The notes under the pieces are model-generated. The model had not been told where the DNA came from, did no database searches, and worked only from the letters and a program-made list of their open reading frames with translations. 64,000 nucleotides of DNA from SIRX01 sp965214475 (lineage in GTDB: Bacteria; Actinomycetota; Rubrobacteria; Rubrobacterales; Rubrobacteraceae). Shown piece by piece: positions 44,407 to 53,349 of this stretch. The position numbers were made by a program, and so were the translations under genes. How positions within the stretch are numbered: position 1 is the stretch's first letter; each line of letters begins with the position of its first letter. The stretch covers positions 2,542,001-2,606,000 of the forward strand of contig OZ243953.1 of assembly GCA_965214475.1 (NCBI GenBank). Reading direction: 5' to 3'.

Positions 44407-45096
44407 ATGAAGTCTTTTAGAGGAAGGTGGATGCTGCTGATCGGCGTGTTTGCGCTTGGGGGCGTCATGTTGGTCATCCCCGACGTTCGCCGGTTATTCA
44501 CGAGCCTTATCGGCGTCGCCTACCGCAGCGACGGAGCGGAGATCCGGGCCGCGATCCAGAGTTACGGACCGCTGGCGCCGCTAGTTTCGGTGGCCCTAAT
44601 CCTGCTGCACATGGTCATACCTTTTCCGGCGGAGTTGATGGCTTTTGCTAACGGCTTGGCGTTCGGATTTTGGGGCGGACTGGCCCTGAGTTGGGGCGGG
44701 TTTATGCTTTCTGCCCTCTTGATGTACGGCGCCGGTCGTCTGTGGGGGCGCCCCCTGCTGGAACGCGCCGTCTCTCAGCGGCGGAGGGAACGGCTCGATG
44801 GTTGGCTCGCCCAAGAAGGCGCTTTCCCGTGGCTCGCGGTGCGTTTTGTGCCCCTCGCGCCTTTCAATACCGTCTGCCTGGTCGCGGGCGTCGTCCGGGC
44901 GCCGCTGTGGACCTACGCCTGGACCACCGGTATAGGAATTCTGCCGCTCGGAGTCCTGCTCACCCTGTTCGGAAGCCGGATGGGCCAGAATGAACTTCAG
45001 TTGGAGGCCGCCTTCTGGTTGCCGAATGTACTATTCCTCGCCCTCGTACTGACGACTTGGTGGATCTTCCGCCGCCGCAACGCCCGAGCGGGATAG
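44407..45096 (+). CDS. TVP38/TMEM64 (VTT domain) family membrane protein
   Basis: A 229-residue membrane protein with a VTT (SNARE-associated) domain: VALILLHMVIPFPAELMAFA at the start, the reentrant NGLAFGFWGGLALSWGGFML, WLAVRFVPLAPFNTVCLVAG and GILPLGVLLTLFGSRMG. The F-P-A-P-N motif pattern (RFVPLAPFN) is diagnostic. These proteins move or scramble lipids; substrate unknown. It is followed by the YfhO-like gene after 160 bases. Confidence 0.85.
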   Translation: MKSFRGRWMLLIGVFALGGVMLVIPDVRRLFTSLIGVAYRSDGAEIRAAIQSYGPLAPLVSVALILLHMVIPFPAELMAFANGLAFGFWGGLALSWGGFMLSALLMYGAGRLWGRPLLERAVSQRRRERLDGWLAQEGAFPWLAVRFVPLAPFNTVCLVAGVVRAPLWTYAWTTGIGILPLGVLLTLFGSRMGQNELQLEAAFWLPNVLFLALVLTTWWIFRRRNARAG

Positions 45097-45258
45097 AAAT
45101 TCTCCTGATTCTCCTGAGCCGACATCCGGTACTGTCCTACGACGATTTGCGGAGCAGCCGAACCTGATGCAAGCTATCGGCATGACGGAAAGCTTCGGAC
45201 TCCCCAAGAGCCGGCGAGTAGAGCAACGCCGGTACGAAACGAGAGAGGCGGACTCCGT

Positions 45259-47721
45259 TTGACCTCCCGCGTAGTCCTCGCCGCAAAGAAACTGTACTCT
45301 CGGACTTACCCGGCCGATGGCCGATGGCCAGACCTGCTCGCCGTCTCCTTGCTAGTAATCCTCACCATATTCGCCGAGTGGGATCTCTTGCGGTCCGGGA
45401 CCGTAGTGGGCACTGACGCCGTTACGCAGTACATCCCGTGGTACTCCTTTCTCGGTGAGCAACTGCGCTCCGGCGAGATTCCGGGTTGGAACCCGTACCA
45501 GCTCTCCGGCACCCCCTTCGCGGCCGACCCACTCTCCGGCTGGACCTACTTGCCCGCGATGTTGTTCTTTGCATTGCTGCCGCTTGCCTCCGCCGTCAAG
45601 GTTTACTTGTTCTTCCATCCTCTGCTGGCTGGTCTCAGCGCGTATGCGCTCGCACGGGGCCTCCGCGTAAACACGGCTGGCGCCCTGTTCGCAGCCGTGG
45701 CTTACGAGTATATCGGCTACATCTACGTGCGAAACACCTGTTGCTTTGCTTACGTCAGCGTTCTCGCCTGGCTGCCGATCTCTATTCTGGGCGCGGAGTT
45801 GGCGATTCGGAGTGAAAGCTGGCTGCGTCGTGGCCTGTGGTGGGCGGTATCTGGGCTGGCGATCAGCCAGATACTCGCCGCGTGGCTGGGGCAAGGCTCC
45901 TACTATTCCTTGTTTGCCCTGGGAGGCTACGTGGCGTACCGCACGCTCCTGTTCCCCCCGGATAGCATCCGAAACCTCATGCAACGGGTATCCGGGCTCT
46001 TGATCCACGGTAGCGCGGTACTGTTGTTCGGTTTCGGCCTCGCCGCCGCGGGTGTGCTACCACGGCTGGAGTACAATGCACTCTCCAACCTGGCCGGCGG
46101 CTACCCGAACGAGGATGAGGAGTTTACGGGTGGATGGTCCATAGAGGACTGGGAAAAGCTATTCGTGTCTCCCGGATTCTTCTACGCCGGAAGCGCGACG
46201 CTGGCCCTGGCGCTCGCGGCCCCGCTAGTCGCCCGCAGAGGGTATGCAGTGCCTTACTTCGTTGTCCTCGCGCTCTTCGCGCTCACCCTCTCCGGCGAGG
46301 GTTTCACACTGGTACATTCTCTGTTGTACTTGTTGCCCAGCTTCGAGAGCCTGCAACCGCACTTTCCCCAGCGCTCGTTGTTGATCTTCTATCTAGCTGC
46401 GGCAATGCTCGCCGGGGCCACAGTGAGCAGTCTGGGAAAACGCGGTAGAGAAGCTTCTTATCTGGTAGTTCTGCCCGTACTGGCTGCGATCTTCCTGATA
46501 ACCAGGAGCACCGTAACCTTACCGGTCGAGGTGGAAGAAATACCTGACGACGCGGAACTTTGGGAGGAACCGCTGCCGTTCCTGCTAGAAAACGGCGTTA
46601 CCCTCATGCCCGGCTCTCTTATCGTCCTTGTCTTGGCACTGGTATTCGTAACCGTCTATGCCCTGCTGCCGCACCGGTTCAGGATACTGCGCGGCCTCGC
46701 GGCCGCGTTCCTGGCTCTCGCCGTATTCACAGATCTTTACTCGGTGGGACAAACCACGATAGAAAACGAAAGCGGGGATCGACTGGTAGACCGGATGGTA
46801 AAAACGGACCTCAGTACCTACTACGACCCGACAGAAGCCACCCAACTCTTACGCCCGAACGGCGAAGAGCCATCCCGGTTTTTCGCCTACGCCCCAGGGC
46901 TACGCTACCAAAGACAATTTATGAAGCCCAGAATTCGGGCACTCGAAGCAGAGAACCGCCCAACCGCCCTGCGAATACAAAGCACCCAGATCTACCACGC
47001 AGTCCACCTAGCCCGCTACGATGCGTACCTCGAAGCCATTAACGGCGAAACGCAGAACTACCATAGCGCCAACGTACGCCTCGAAGGGCTAGATTCCCCG
47101 CTGCTGGACCTCCTCAACGCCCGCCACGTCGTTACCCCCGCCAACCTGTCCGAAGAAGATGCACAGAGCATCGAACGCCTGAAAGACACTTACTCTGCTA
47201 TCTACAAAGACGACCAGGTAAAAGTGTTTAGAAACAAAGAAGCCCTGCCGCGGGCCTGGATCGTCCACTCCGCCCGACAGGCGAACCCCAAAGACATTCT
47301 GAAGCTGCTGGACTCCGGAGAAGTGGACCCCGTGGAAACCGCTCTCCTCGAAAAGGAGCCCCCACGCCTCACCCGCCCAAACGACGCTTCCGCCGACCGG
47401 GTCTCGGTCGAGTCTTACAAACCTGACGAGATAAAGCTCGACGTCTCAACGGGAGCGCGAGGCCTGCTGGTAATGAGCGAAGTTTACTATCCGGCTTGGA
47501 AGGCTTACGTTGACGGCGAGCCCGTTTCGCTCTATCGGGCCAACTACCTGTTCCGGGGTGTGCCGATTCCCCAAGGCGACCATACCGTCGAGTTACGCTA
47601 CGAGTCGGCGACGCTGCGTTTGGGAACGGCAATCTCACTGTTCACCGGCCTGGTGTGCGTCTTCTTGGTGGTAGCCAATGCCGTTCATCGTTGGCGAAGG
47701 AACCCGGACGTTAGAGGATGA
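45259..47721 (+). CDS. YfhO-like polytopic membrane protein (GT-C-type)
   Basis: An 820-residue membrane protein with about a dozen TM segments and a large C-terminal outside part. Start motif: GTDAVTQYIPWYSFLGEQLR followed by IPGWNPYQLSGTPFAADPLS, the acidic exterior loop that is the signature of GT-C/YfhO proteins. The C-terminal half includes VTPANLSEEDAQSIERLKDT, and ends with SEVYYPAWKAYVDGEPVSLY and RGVPIPQGDHTVELRYESAT, the YfhO ending. YfhO proteins are believed to add sugars to lipids or wall polymers. The start is TTG at 45259; no ribosome site is obvious. Confidence 0.82.
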   Translation: MTSRVVLAAKKLYSRTYPADGRWPDLLAVSLLVILTIFAEWDLLRSGTVVGTDAVTQYIPWYSFLGEQLRSGEIPGWNPYQLSGTPFAADPLSGWTYLPAMLFFALLPLASAVKVYLFFHPLLAGLSAYALARGLRVNTAGALFAAVAYEYIGYIYVRNTCCFAYVSVLAWLPISILGAELAIRSESWLRRGLWWAVSGLAISQILAAWLGQGSYYSLFALGGYVAYRTLLFPPDSIRNLMQRVSGLLIHGSAVLLFGFGLAAAGVLPRLEYNALSNLAGGYPNEDEEFTGGWSIEDWEKLFVSPGFFYAGSATLALALAAPLVARRGYAVPYFVVLALFALTLSGEGFTLVHSLLYLLPSFESLQPHFPQRSLLIFYLAAAMLAGATVSSLGKRGREASYLVVLPVLAAIFLITRSTVTLPVEVEEIPDDAELWEEPLPFLLENGVTLMPGSLIVLVLALVFVTVYALLPHRFRILRGLAAAFLALAVFTDLYSVGQTTIENESGDRLVDRMVKTDLSTYYDPTEATQLLRPNGEEPSRFFAYAPGLRYQRQFMKPRIRALEAENRPTALRIQSTQIYHAVHLARYDAYLEAINGETQNYHSANVRLEGLDSPLLDLLNARHVVTPANLSEEDAQSIERLKDTYSAIYKDDQVKVFRNKEALPRAWIVHSARQANPKDILKLLDSGEVDPVETALLEKEPPRLTRPNDASADRVSVESYKPDEIKLDVSTGARGLLVMSEVYYPAWKAYVDGEPVSLYRANYLFRGVPIPQGDHTVELRYESATLRLGTAISLFTGLVCVFLVVANAVHRWRRNPDVRG

Positions 47722-47807
47722 TGAAATCGGGGTGACGAACGGGTGGCGAGGTTCCGAGTCGGCACGGTTTCGTCACGGTAGCCGGGCGAAGTATAAACTC
47801 CGGGTTT

Positions 47808-49967
47808 GTGCATCCTAGAGGTTTCTTCGGCTGGCTTGGGTGGTTCCTCGCCAGGTTTCGCTATGTAGTCGTGCTGTTCTGGGCGGGAATGGCGCTCGCC
47901 GCTTATCTCTACCTGCCGCCGCTGGAGGGCAACACGACCGGGAGTCTCTCGGACCTGGTGCCGGAATCATCCCCGGCGTCCCAGGCCGAGCAGTCGCAAC
48001 TCGGGACAGATCTTGCCGGTCCGGTCGAGCCGCCGGCGATCCTGGTCTACTCGAATCCTCAAGGGTTCACCCAGGCGGATCTTCGGGAGATGAGGACCGG
48101 CCTCCGGTATCTGAACGGCCCCAGACAACCTTATCGGGTAGAGAATGGGGTGCCGCTAGCGATCCGCAACGAAAAAGACCCGACCAGGATAGGCTCCGGT
48201 TTGCTGGGACAAAGGGTGTTGCCCGTCCTGTTAACCTTCGAGACCGGGGCGAGCCCCACCGGGATGTCGACCGGTGTCCAAGAAACCAGAGAGGTCTTGA
48301 GTCAGGGAACGCTGGAGGTGGAGGTCACCGGCGTGTTGCCGGTTCAGGCCGACACAAACAACCTCATCCAGGAGAACCTGGGACTGGTAACGGTCGCCAC
48401 GGCGCTCGCCATCTTCCTCATCGTGGCGCTCACCTACCGGAGCCTCGTAGCTCCGTTGGTGCCGCTCGCCAGCATCGGGCTCTCGGCGTTCTTGACGCTG
48501 CGTGTTCTGGGTTGGCTCGCGGTCCAACAGGGGATAACCGTGCCATCGCAGGTCGAACCCATAATCATCGTCCTGCTTTTTGGTGTCGGGACGGACTACG
48601 CATTGTTCTTGCTCTCCCGCACTCGGCAGGCGCTCGGGGAGGGGAACGGGCGCGTCGAAGCTGCCCGCGTCGGAGTGGAGCGGGTCGGCGGGGTCCTGCT
48701 CTCTTCGGCGGCGGTCCTGGTTGCCGCCTTCATACTCCTCATCTTTGCCCAACTCGGCCTCTACCGGGCCCTCGGACCGGGACTGGCTTTCGCCCTCCTC
48801 CTGGTATTCATCGTCACCCTGACCCTCGTCCCGGCGCTGCTGGCTATCCTGGGGTCGGCGGCCTTCGGGAGGAGTGCGCTGGCTCCGCGGTCCCGAATGG
48901 CCTACGTCTCGTTGTTGCGACGTCCGGGTTTGGTCGCCGGGGTTCTAGTCGTTACATTGATGGTTGTGGCTTCTGGCATGTTCGGCCTCCGGGTAGGCTT
49001 TGACCTGTTGGCGAACCTTCCCGAAGACGCCCCGGCCGCCCAGGGCTACGAGGACTTAACCCGGGAGTTCCCCGGAGGTTTGCTCTCGCCGGTCAACGTG
49101 GTGGTGGAGGGCGAAGACCTGGACGATAAGCAAGATGAGCTATTGCAATTGCAGCAGGAGATGCAGACCGAACTGCTACGCTCCGGCGAGCTCGCGACCG
49201 CCGTTCTCGGACCCCAGTATGACGGCCGGATCCCCGGCATAGATTTCGTCGCCCAGGACGGCTCGGCGGCCCGTATTCTGCTCGTCGTCTACGGCGCGCC
49301 TTACTCACCGGTGGCCCTGGATCAGGCCGGGAGCCTCCAACAAGAGCTTCCGTCGCTCCTCGACCGGGCAGGCCTGGAAGAGGCTACGGGAGTCGTTGGG
49401 GGACAGACGGCACTCGCCGCGGCGGCCCGGGATACCTCGGAGGCGGATCTCAAGAAGCTCGCCCCGATGGTCTTCGCAGCGGTATTCGTCGTCCTCGCAC
49501 TGCTCTTGCGTACCCCCGTCGCCCCACTGTATCTGCTAGGCGCCACGGCCCTGAGCTTCGCCGCCACCATAGGCGTCTCGACCGTGCTCTTTCAAAACAT
49601 CCTCGGCCACGGCGGGGTCGTCTACTACGTGCCCTTCGCGCTTTTCCTACTCCTCGTCGCCCTGGGCAGCGACTACAATATCTTCATCATGGCCGCAATT
49701 CGTGAGGAGGCCGAGACGAAGCCTCTGCGCGAGGCCGTCACGGCCGCCCTGGCGAACACCGGGCCCACCATCAGCGCCGCCGGAGTCGTGCTCGCGGGAT
49801 CCTTCTTCCTGTTGACGCTCATACCGCTGCGGGACTTCTTCCAGATCGGGTTGGCAATGGCCTTCGGAATACTGTTGGACGCGTTCGTGATCCGGACGCT
49901 CCTCGTCCCCTCCCTTGCCCTCCTCGCCGGTCCCCGCGGCTTCTGGCCTAGAAAAGTAAAACCGTGA
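47808..49967 (+). CDS. MMPL/RND-family membrane transporter
   Basis: A 719-residue RND-type transporter with twelve TM segments in two halves separated by large outside loops: FRYVVVLFWAGMALAAYLYL, then VATALAIFLIVALTYRSLVA, GVGTDYALFLLSRTRQALGE in the first half and PMVFAAVFVVLALLLRTPVA, LFLLLVALGSDYNIFIMAAI in the second; the GVGTDY and LGSDYN motifs carry proton-relay Asp residues. In actinobacteria MMPL proteins export lipids and lipid-linked molecules. The GTG start is at 47808; the phosphodiesterase gene overlaps its stop by four bases. Confidence 0.88.
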   Translation: MHPRGFFGWLGWFLARFRYVVVLFWAGMALAAYLYLPPLEGNTTGSLSDLVPESSPASQAEQSQLGTDLAGPVEPPAILVYSNPQGFTQADLREMRTGLRYLNGPRQPYRVENGVPLAIRNEKDPTRIGSGLLGQRVLPVLLTFETGASPTGMSTGVQETREVLSQGTLEVEVTGVLPVQADTNNLIQENLGLVTVATALAIFLIVALTYRSLVAPLVPLASIGLSAFLTLRVLGWLAVQQGITVPSQVEPIIIVLLFGVGTDYALFLLSRTRQALGEGNGRVEAARVGVERVGGVLLSSAAVLVAAFILLIFAQLGLYRALGPGLAFALLLVFIVTLTLVPALLAILGSAAFGRSALAPRSRMAYVSLLRRPGLVAGVLVVTLMVVASGMFGLRVGFDLLANLPEDAPAAQGYEDLTREFPGGLLSPVNVVVEGEDLDDKQDELLQLQQEMQTELLRSGELATAVLGPQYDGRIPGIDFVAQDGSAARILLVVYGAPYSPVALDQAGSLQQELPSLLDRAGLEEATGVVGGQTALAAAARDTSEADLKKLAPMVFAAVFVVLALLLRTPVAPLYLLGATALSFAATIGVSTVLFQNILGHGGVVYYVPFALFLLLVALGSDYNIFIMAAIREEAETKPLREAVTAALANTGPTISAAGVVLAGSFFLLTLIPLRDFFQIGLAMAFGILLDAFVIRTLLVPSLALLAGPRGFWPRKVKP

Positions 49968-51277
49968 GCGCAAAAAGGGCCGGAACAAAAATATCCCGGC
50001 GCCGATTCATAAAAGGGGCGACAGCTTTGGCCGCCGCAACAACCGCGCCAGCCTGGCTTCTCTCTTGCTCAGGCCCCCAGGCGGACCGTCGTCCCGAGCA
50101 CGTGATCCTGGTGGACTGGGACGGCTTCGACCCAGCTTACCTCAACCTCGCACCAACCCCCAACCTGGATGACCTGACGAGCCGGGGCAGCCTCTCGGCC
50201 GCCCGGGCCACTTTCCCAACCCTCTCCAACCCCTCACGGGCCTCTATCGCAACCGGCGCCTACCCTGAAGTCCACGGCAACGCCGCCTACTACCTAAACG
50301 ATCAGACCGGCCGGGTCGTCGGCGAGGAGCGAACACTACGAGCGGAGACAGTAGCCGAAGCGCTCGTAGAAGAGGGTAAGACCATCGCATCAATACAATG
50401 GTACACAGTAGAAGGACACGGCGCGGAGTTTGGGGAGTCGGATCGGCTTTACGTCGAGCCCGGCGGTCTTTTCGCCGCCCGCGTGGACGCGGCTACAGAC
50501 ATACTGGAGGGGCGCCCCGTAGATTCGGGTGGCCGGGAAGTAGAAGTATCGAAAATCCCGGATTTTCTGGCCGTCTACGGATCGGACCTGGACGACGCCG
50601 GGCATGCGGAAGGGCCGGACGGCCCGAATATAGCGCCTCTTCTGGCGGAGATGGACCGCCAACTCGGTCGCCTCATACAAACTACCAGGGACGTTGGTAT
50701 CTACGACCGCACGACGTTTATAGTAACCGGCGACCACGGAATGACAGAATGGTCACGAGACCTTACCCAGGAACTTCTCACCGCTATCGCCGACGCCGGA
50801 TACGTCCCGGAGATCGCTACCCCCGGCAACGCGCCAGATCCCACGGCCGAAGTGGTGATCGTGCCCGGAGCCGTGAGGATCGCCAACTTGTTCCTACGCG
50901 ATGGAGCAGAGGTCTCTCAGGGGAGACAGGAGATAAAAGACGCCCTCCAAGAAACACCGCACGTGGCGAACGTTCTCGACGAAGATGACCTCGAAGAGCT
51001 ACGTGCCGGTCAGAAGATAGGCGAGCTTGTCGTCGAGGCCGAAGCGCCGTGGGGATTCGTTCCCCCGAGAAAGGCCGGTGGCGGAACCGGAGGGGCCCAC
51101 GGGAGTGCGGAAGAGATAGAGGTGCCGCTACTTCTTTCGGGGGCGGGCATTCGTCGGGATGCGGCGCCGAGGAACCCACGGCTAGTGGACGTGGCCCCGA
51201 CTATCTGCGACCTGTTGGGCGTGCGACCGCCGAAGGACGCCCAGGGTAGGGTTCTCTCCGAGTCGATCGGTTTTTGA
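49964..51277 (+). CDS. Tat-exported alkaline-phosphatase-superfamily phosphodiesterase
   Basis: A 437-residue protein with a Tat signal (SRRRFIKGATALAAATTAP) and a Cys that could be lipidated (WLLSCSG). Catalytic domain: HVILVDWDGFDPAYLNL (metal Asp), ARATFPTLSNPSRASIATG (nucleophile Thr/Ser region), VPHVHGN-like YPEVHGNAAYYLND, and DRTTFIVTGDHGMTEW (metal Asp-His) and GTGGAHGSAEE (last His). It fits ectonucleotide-pyrophosphatase/phosphodiesterase-type enzymes. It is coupled to the MMPL gene (GTGA overlap). Substrate unknown. Confidence 0.85.
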   Translation: MSAKRAGTKISRRRFIKGATALAAATTAPAWLLSCSGPQADRRPEHVILVDWDGFDPAYLNLAPTPNLDDLTSRGSLSAARATFPTLSNPSRASIATGAYPEVHGNAAYYLNDQTGRVVGEERTLRAETVAEALVEEGKTIASIQWYTVEGHGAEFGESDRLYVEPGGLFAARVDAATDILEGRPVDSGGREVEVSKIPDFLAVYGSDLDDAGHAEGPDGPNIAPLLAEMDRQLGRLIQTTRDVGIYDRTTFIVTGDHGMTEWSRDLTQELLTAIADAGYVPEIATPGNAPDPTAEVVIVPGAVRIANLFLRDGAEVSQGRQEIKDALQETPHVANVLDEDDLEELRAGQKIGELVVEAEAPWGFVPPRKAGGGTGGAHGSAEEIEVPLLLSGAGIRRDAAPRNPRLVDVAPTICDLLGVRPPKDAQGRVLSESIGF

Positions 51278-51293
51278 GTCGGAGTCAGGGGTC

Positions 51294-51794
51294 TCAGTCG
51301 GCCGGCCGGACGTAGTAGCCCTTATCGTTGATCGGGCCGAAGAGAAAGCCCATGTAGGTGGAGCCTTGCATGGTGTTGAAGATCAGGGCCGCGCCGTTGT
51401 AGTCGAGTACGGTCTCCGTATCGGTAAACTCGGCGGTGACGGCGTCGTATTCGGCGTAGCGGGCTTTCAGGTCCTGGGCTATGAGTTCGTAGTCGGCCTT
51501 GCTCCTGGCGCGGGTGTCCACGAGAAGTCGGGCGGCGCGCACATCTTCTTCCCGGACTATGCTTTCCTCCAGAACTTCGTACCGGGGCGTCGACGCCGGA
51601 CGCTCGAAACTGCCTATTCGGGTTACCGTAGGGGAGGTCGACGGAGGCTGTGCTTTCTCCGGCATCCTGACGGCAACGGGCGCGGGTCCCAGCTCTGGCA
51701 TCCGAAGCGTGTGTACCGGCTCGCTGGTTCGCCAGACGGCGAATGCTGCGACGGCGGCTATAAGAGTTAGGGCCAGGATCGCTGCGCGAAGCAA
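51294..51794 (-). CDS. Hypothetical exported or membrane-anchored protein
   Basis: A 166-residue protein with an N-terminal hydrophobic segment (AAILALTLIAAVAAFAVW), a Pro-rich linker and a helical-plus-strand end: VREEDVRAARLLVDTRARSK, LKARYAEYDAVTAEFTDTET, NGAALIFNTMQGSTYMGFLF. No family recognised. It converges with the phosphodiesterase gene with a gap of 16 bases; GAGG lies before the ATG. Confidence 0.7.
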   Translation of the reverse strand: MLRAAILALTLIAAVAAFAVWRTSEPVHTLRMPELGPAPVAVRMPEKAQPPSTSPTVTRIGSFERPASTPRYEVLEESIVREEDVRAARLLVDTRARSKADYELIAQDLKARYAEYDAVTAEFTDTETVLDYNGAALIFNTMQGSTYMGFLFGPINDKGYYVRPAD

Positions 51795-51957
51795 AAGAGC
51801 CTCCTTTCTTACAAGCAGTATATCTTCCGGTGTGAGAGCTTGATTCCGTGATTAGTGTCACCGGGAGCTGCTGAGACTGACTGGATGGGCCGGTCAAAAT
51901 TGCGTGGTGTAATAGAATAATAGGGTTGTCAAATTGCACGTTCAAGGAGAGTGTTTG

Positions 51958-52974
51958 ATGCCTGAGAGAACTTACGATGTAGCCGTGATCGGGTCCGGCC
52001 CGGCGGGATATACGGCGGCCCTGTACGCCTCGCGGGCGAACCTCGACGTGGTGGTCTTCCAGGGCTTTGAGATGGGCGGACAGCTCATGCTCACCTCCGA
52101 CGTAGAGAACTACCCCGGGTATAAAGACGGCGTCATGGGACCGGACATGATGGACGACTTCGAGGCCCAGGCCGCCCGCTTCGGCGCCGAGATGCGCCCG
52201 GACAACGTGGAGCGGGTGGACTTCTCCGAACGTCCGTTCCCCCTGTGGCCCGAGGGCGAAGAAAAGCCTGTGCTGGCGAACTCGGTCGTTATAGCCACCG
52301 GGGCGAAGGCCAAGTGGCTCGGGCTCGAAGGCGAGCAGCGCTTGATGGGCCGCGGTGTTAGCGGTTGCGCGACGTGCGACGGATTCTTCTTCAAGAACAA
52401 GCGGGTCGCGGTCGTCGGTGGGGGAGATACGGCGATGGAAGAGGCCAGCTTCCTCTCCAAATATGCCAGCGAGGTGGTGCTAATTCACCGGCGCGAGACC
52501 TTCCGGGCGTCCAAGATCATGCTGGACCGGGCGCGGAAGAACGAGAAGATCACCTTCCTCACCGATACGGTTATAGAAGAGATCCTGGGCGAAGACTCTG
52601 TTGAGGGTATCCGGGTAAAGAATGTCAACACCGGTGAGTCAGAGACCCTGGAGATGGATGGATTCTTCGCGGCTATCGGCCACGAGCCGGCCACAAAATT
52701 GTTCAAGGGCCAGATCGAGATGGATGAGAGCGGCTACATACTCCAGCACGAGCACACTATGACCAGCGTGCCGGGCGTGTTCGCAGCGGGCGACGTCTCC
52801 GACACGCGCTACCGGCAGGCCGTAACCGCCGCCGGCGACGGCTGCATGTCGGCAATCGACGCCGAGCGGTGGCTGGAAGAGCGGGGCGAGGCCGAAGACG
52901 CCGAAGACCCCGGTGTGTGGACGGCTGAGAAGGATGAAGAGCCCAACTCTTTGGAAGAAGAAGGCGCCGCCTAG
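51958..52974 (+). CDS. trxB: Thioredoxin-disulfide reductase
   Basis: A ~338-residue FAD flavoprotein that reduces thioredoxin with NADPH. Motifs: VIGSGPAGYTAALYASRANL (FAD), DVENYPGYKDGVMGPDMMDD, active site CATCDGFFF, VVGGGDTAMEEASFLSKYAS (NADPH), HRRETFRASKIM and the closing GVFAAGDVSDTRYRQAVTAA. The ATG at 51958 follows AAGGAGAG. The C-terminal ~35 residues are an acidic tail not typical of the family. Confidence 0.95.
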   Translation: MPERTYDVAVIGSGPAGYTAALYASRANLDVVVFQGFEMGGQLMLTSDVENYPGYKDGVMGPDMMDDFEAQAARFGAEMRPDNVERVDFSERPFPLWPEGEEKPVLANSVVIATGAKAKWLGLEGEQRLMGRGVSGCATCDGFFFKNKRVAVVGGGDTAMEEASFLSKYASEVVLIHRRETFRASKIMLDRARKNEKITFLTDTVIEEILGEDSVEGIRVKNVNTGESETLEMDGFFAAIGHEPATKLFKGQIEMDESGYILQHEHTMTSVPGVFAAGDVSDTRYRQAVTAAGDGCMSAIDAERWLEERGEAEDAEDPGVWTAEKDEEPNSLEEEGAA

Positions 52975-53000
52975 AAGCCGCCTGTAAACAGCAAGTTCGA

Positions 53001-53030
53001 AGCTCCCGGTGAATTCGCCGGGGGCTTTTT
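53001..53030 (+). terminator. Rho-independent terminator after trxB
   Basis: AGCTCCCGG-TGAATTCG-CCGGGGGCT followed by TTTTT, a GC stem with T-run just after the trxB stop. Confidence 0.88.
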
Positions 53031-53346
53031 ATTGTGAGGAGAGCCGTAACCCCACGACGCCGGCTACGATCAGGGCTATGGAGATCACCCGGAACACGTC
53101 TCCGGACTCCCTGAGAAGCAAGATCCCCAAGACCGCGGTTCCCGCCGCCCCGATGCCGGTCCACACAGCGTAGGCCGTCCCAACGGGCAGGGTCTTCATC
53201 GCCACCGACAGCAGATAGAAGCTGATGCCACCCGAAGCGGCCATCCCCAGTGTAGGCCACAACCTGGTAAAGCCTTCCGAATACTTCAGACCTAGCGCGA
53301 AACCTATCTCGAAGAGGCCCGCGACGATCAAGAATATCCAGGCCAC
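53029..53346 (-). CDS. SMR-family exporter (Gdx/SugE-like)
   Basis: A 105-residue four-TM protein of the small multidrug resistance family. MAWIFLIVAGLFEIGFALGL contains the conserved Glu in TM1, followed by GFTRLWPTLGMAASGGISFY, LPVGTAYAVWTGIGAAGTAV and VLGILLLRESG. The GTAYAVWTGIGA and LKYSEGFTRL patterns match the guanidinium-exporting Gdx (SugE) subgroup more than EmrE. It is the second gene behind polX (3-base gap). No guanidine riboswitch is seen near it. Confidence 0.85.
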   Translation of the reverse strand: MAWIFLIVAGLFEIGFALGLKYSEGFTRLWPTLGMAASGGISFYLLSVAMKTLPVGTAYAVWTGIGAAGTAVLGILLLRESGDVFRVISIALIVAGVVGLRLSSQ

Positions 53347-53349
53347 GTT

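Noticed and set aside
47840..49003. 387-codon forward frame inside the MMPL gene
   Set aside because: A shadow in another frame of the GC-rich MMPL gene; Arg/Gly/Pro-rich with no motif.
53029..53346. Guanidine riboswitch before the Gdx-like gene
   Set aside because: Only three bases separate it from polX, and no riboswitch-like structure is visible before polX either.
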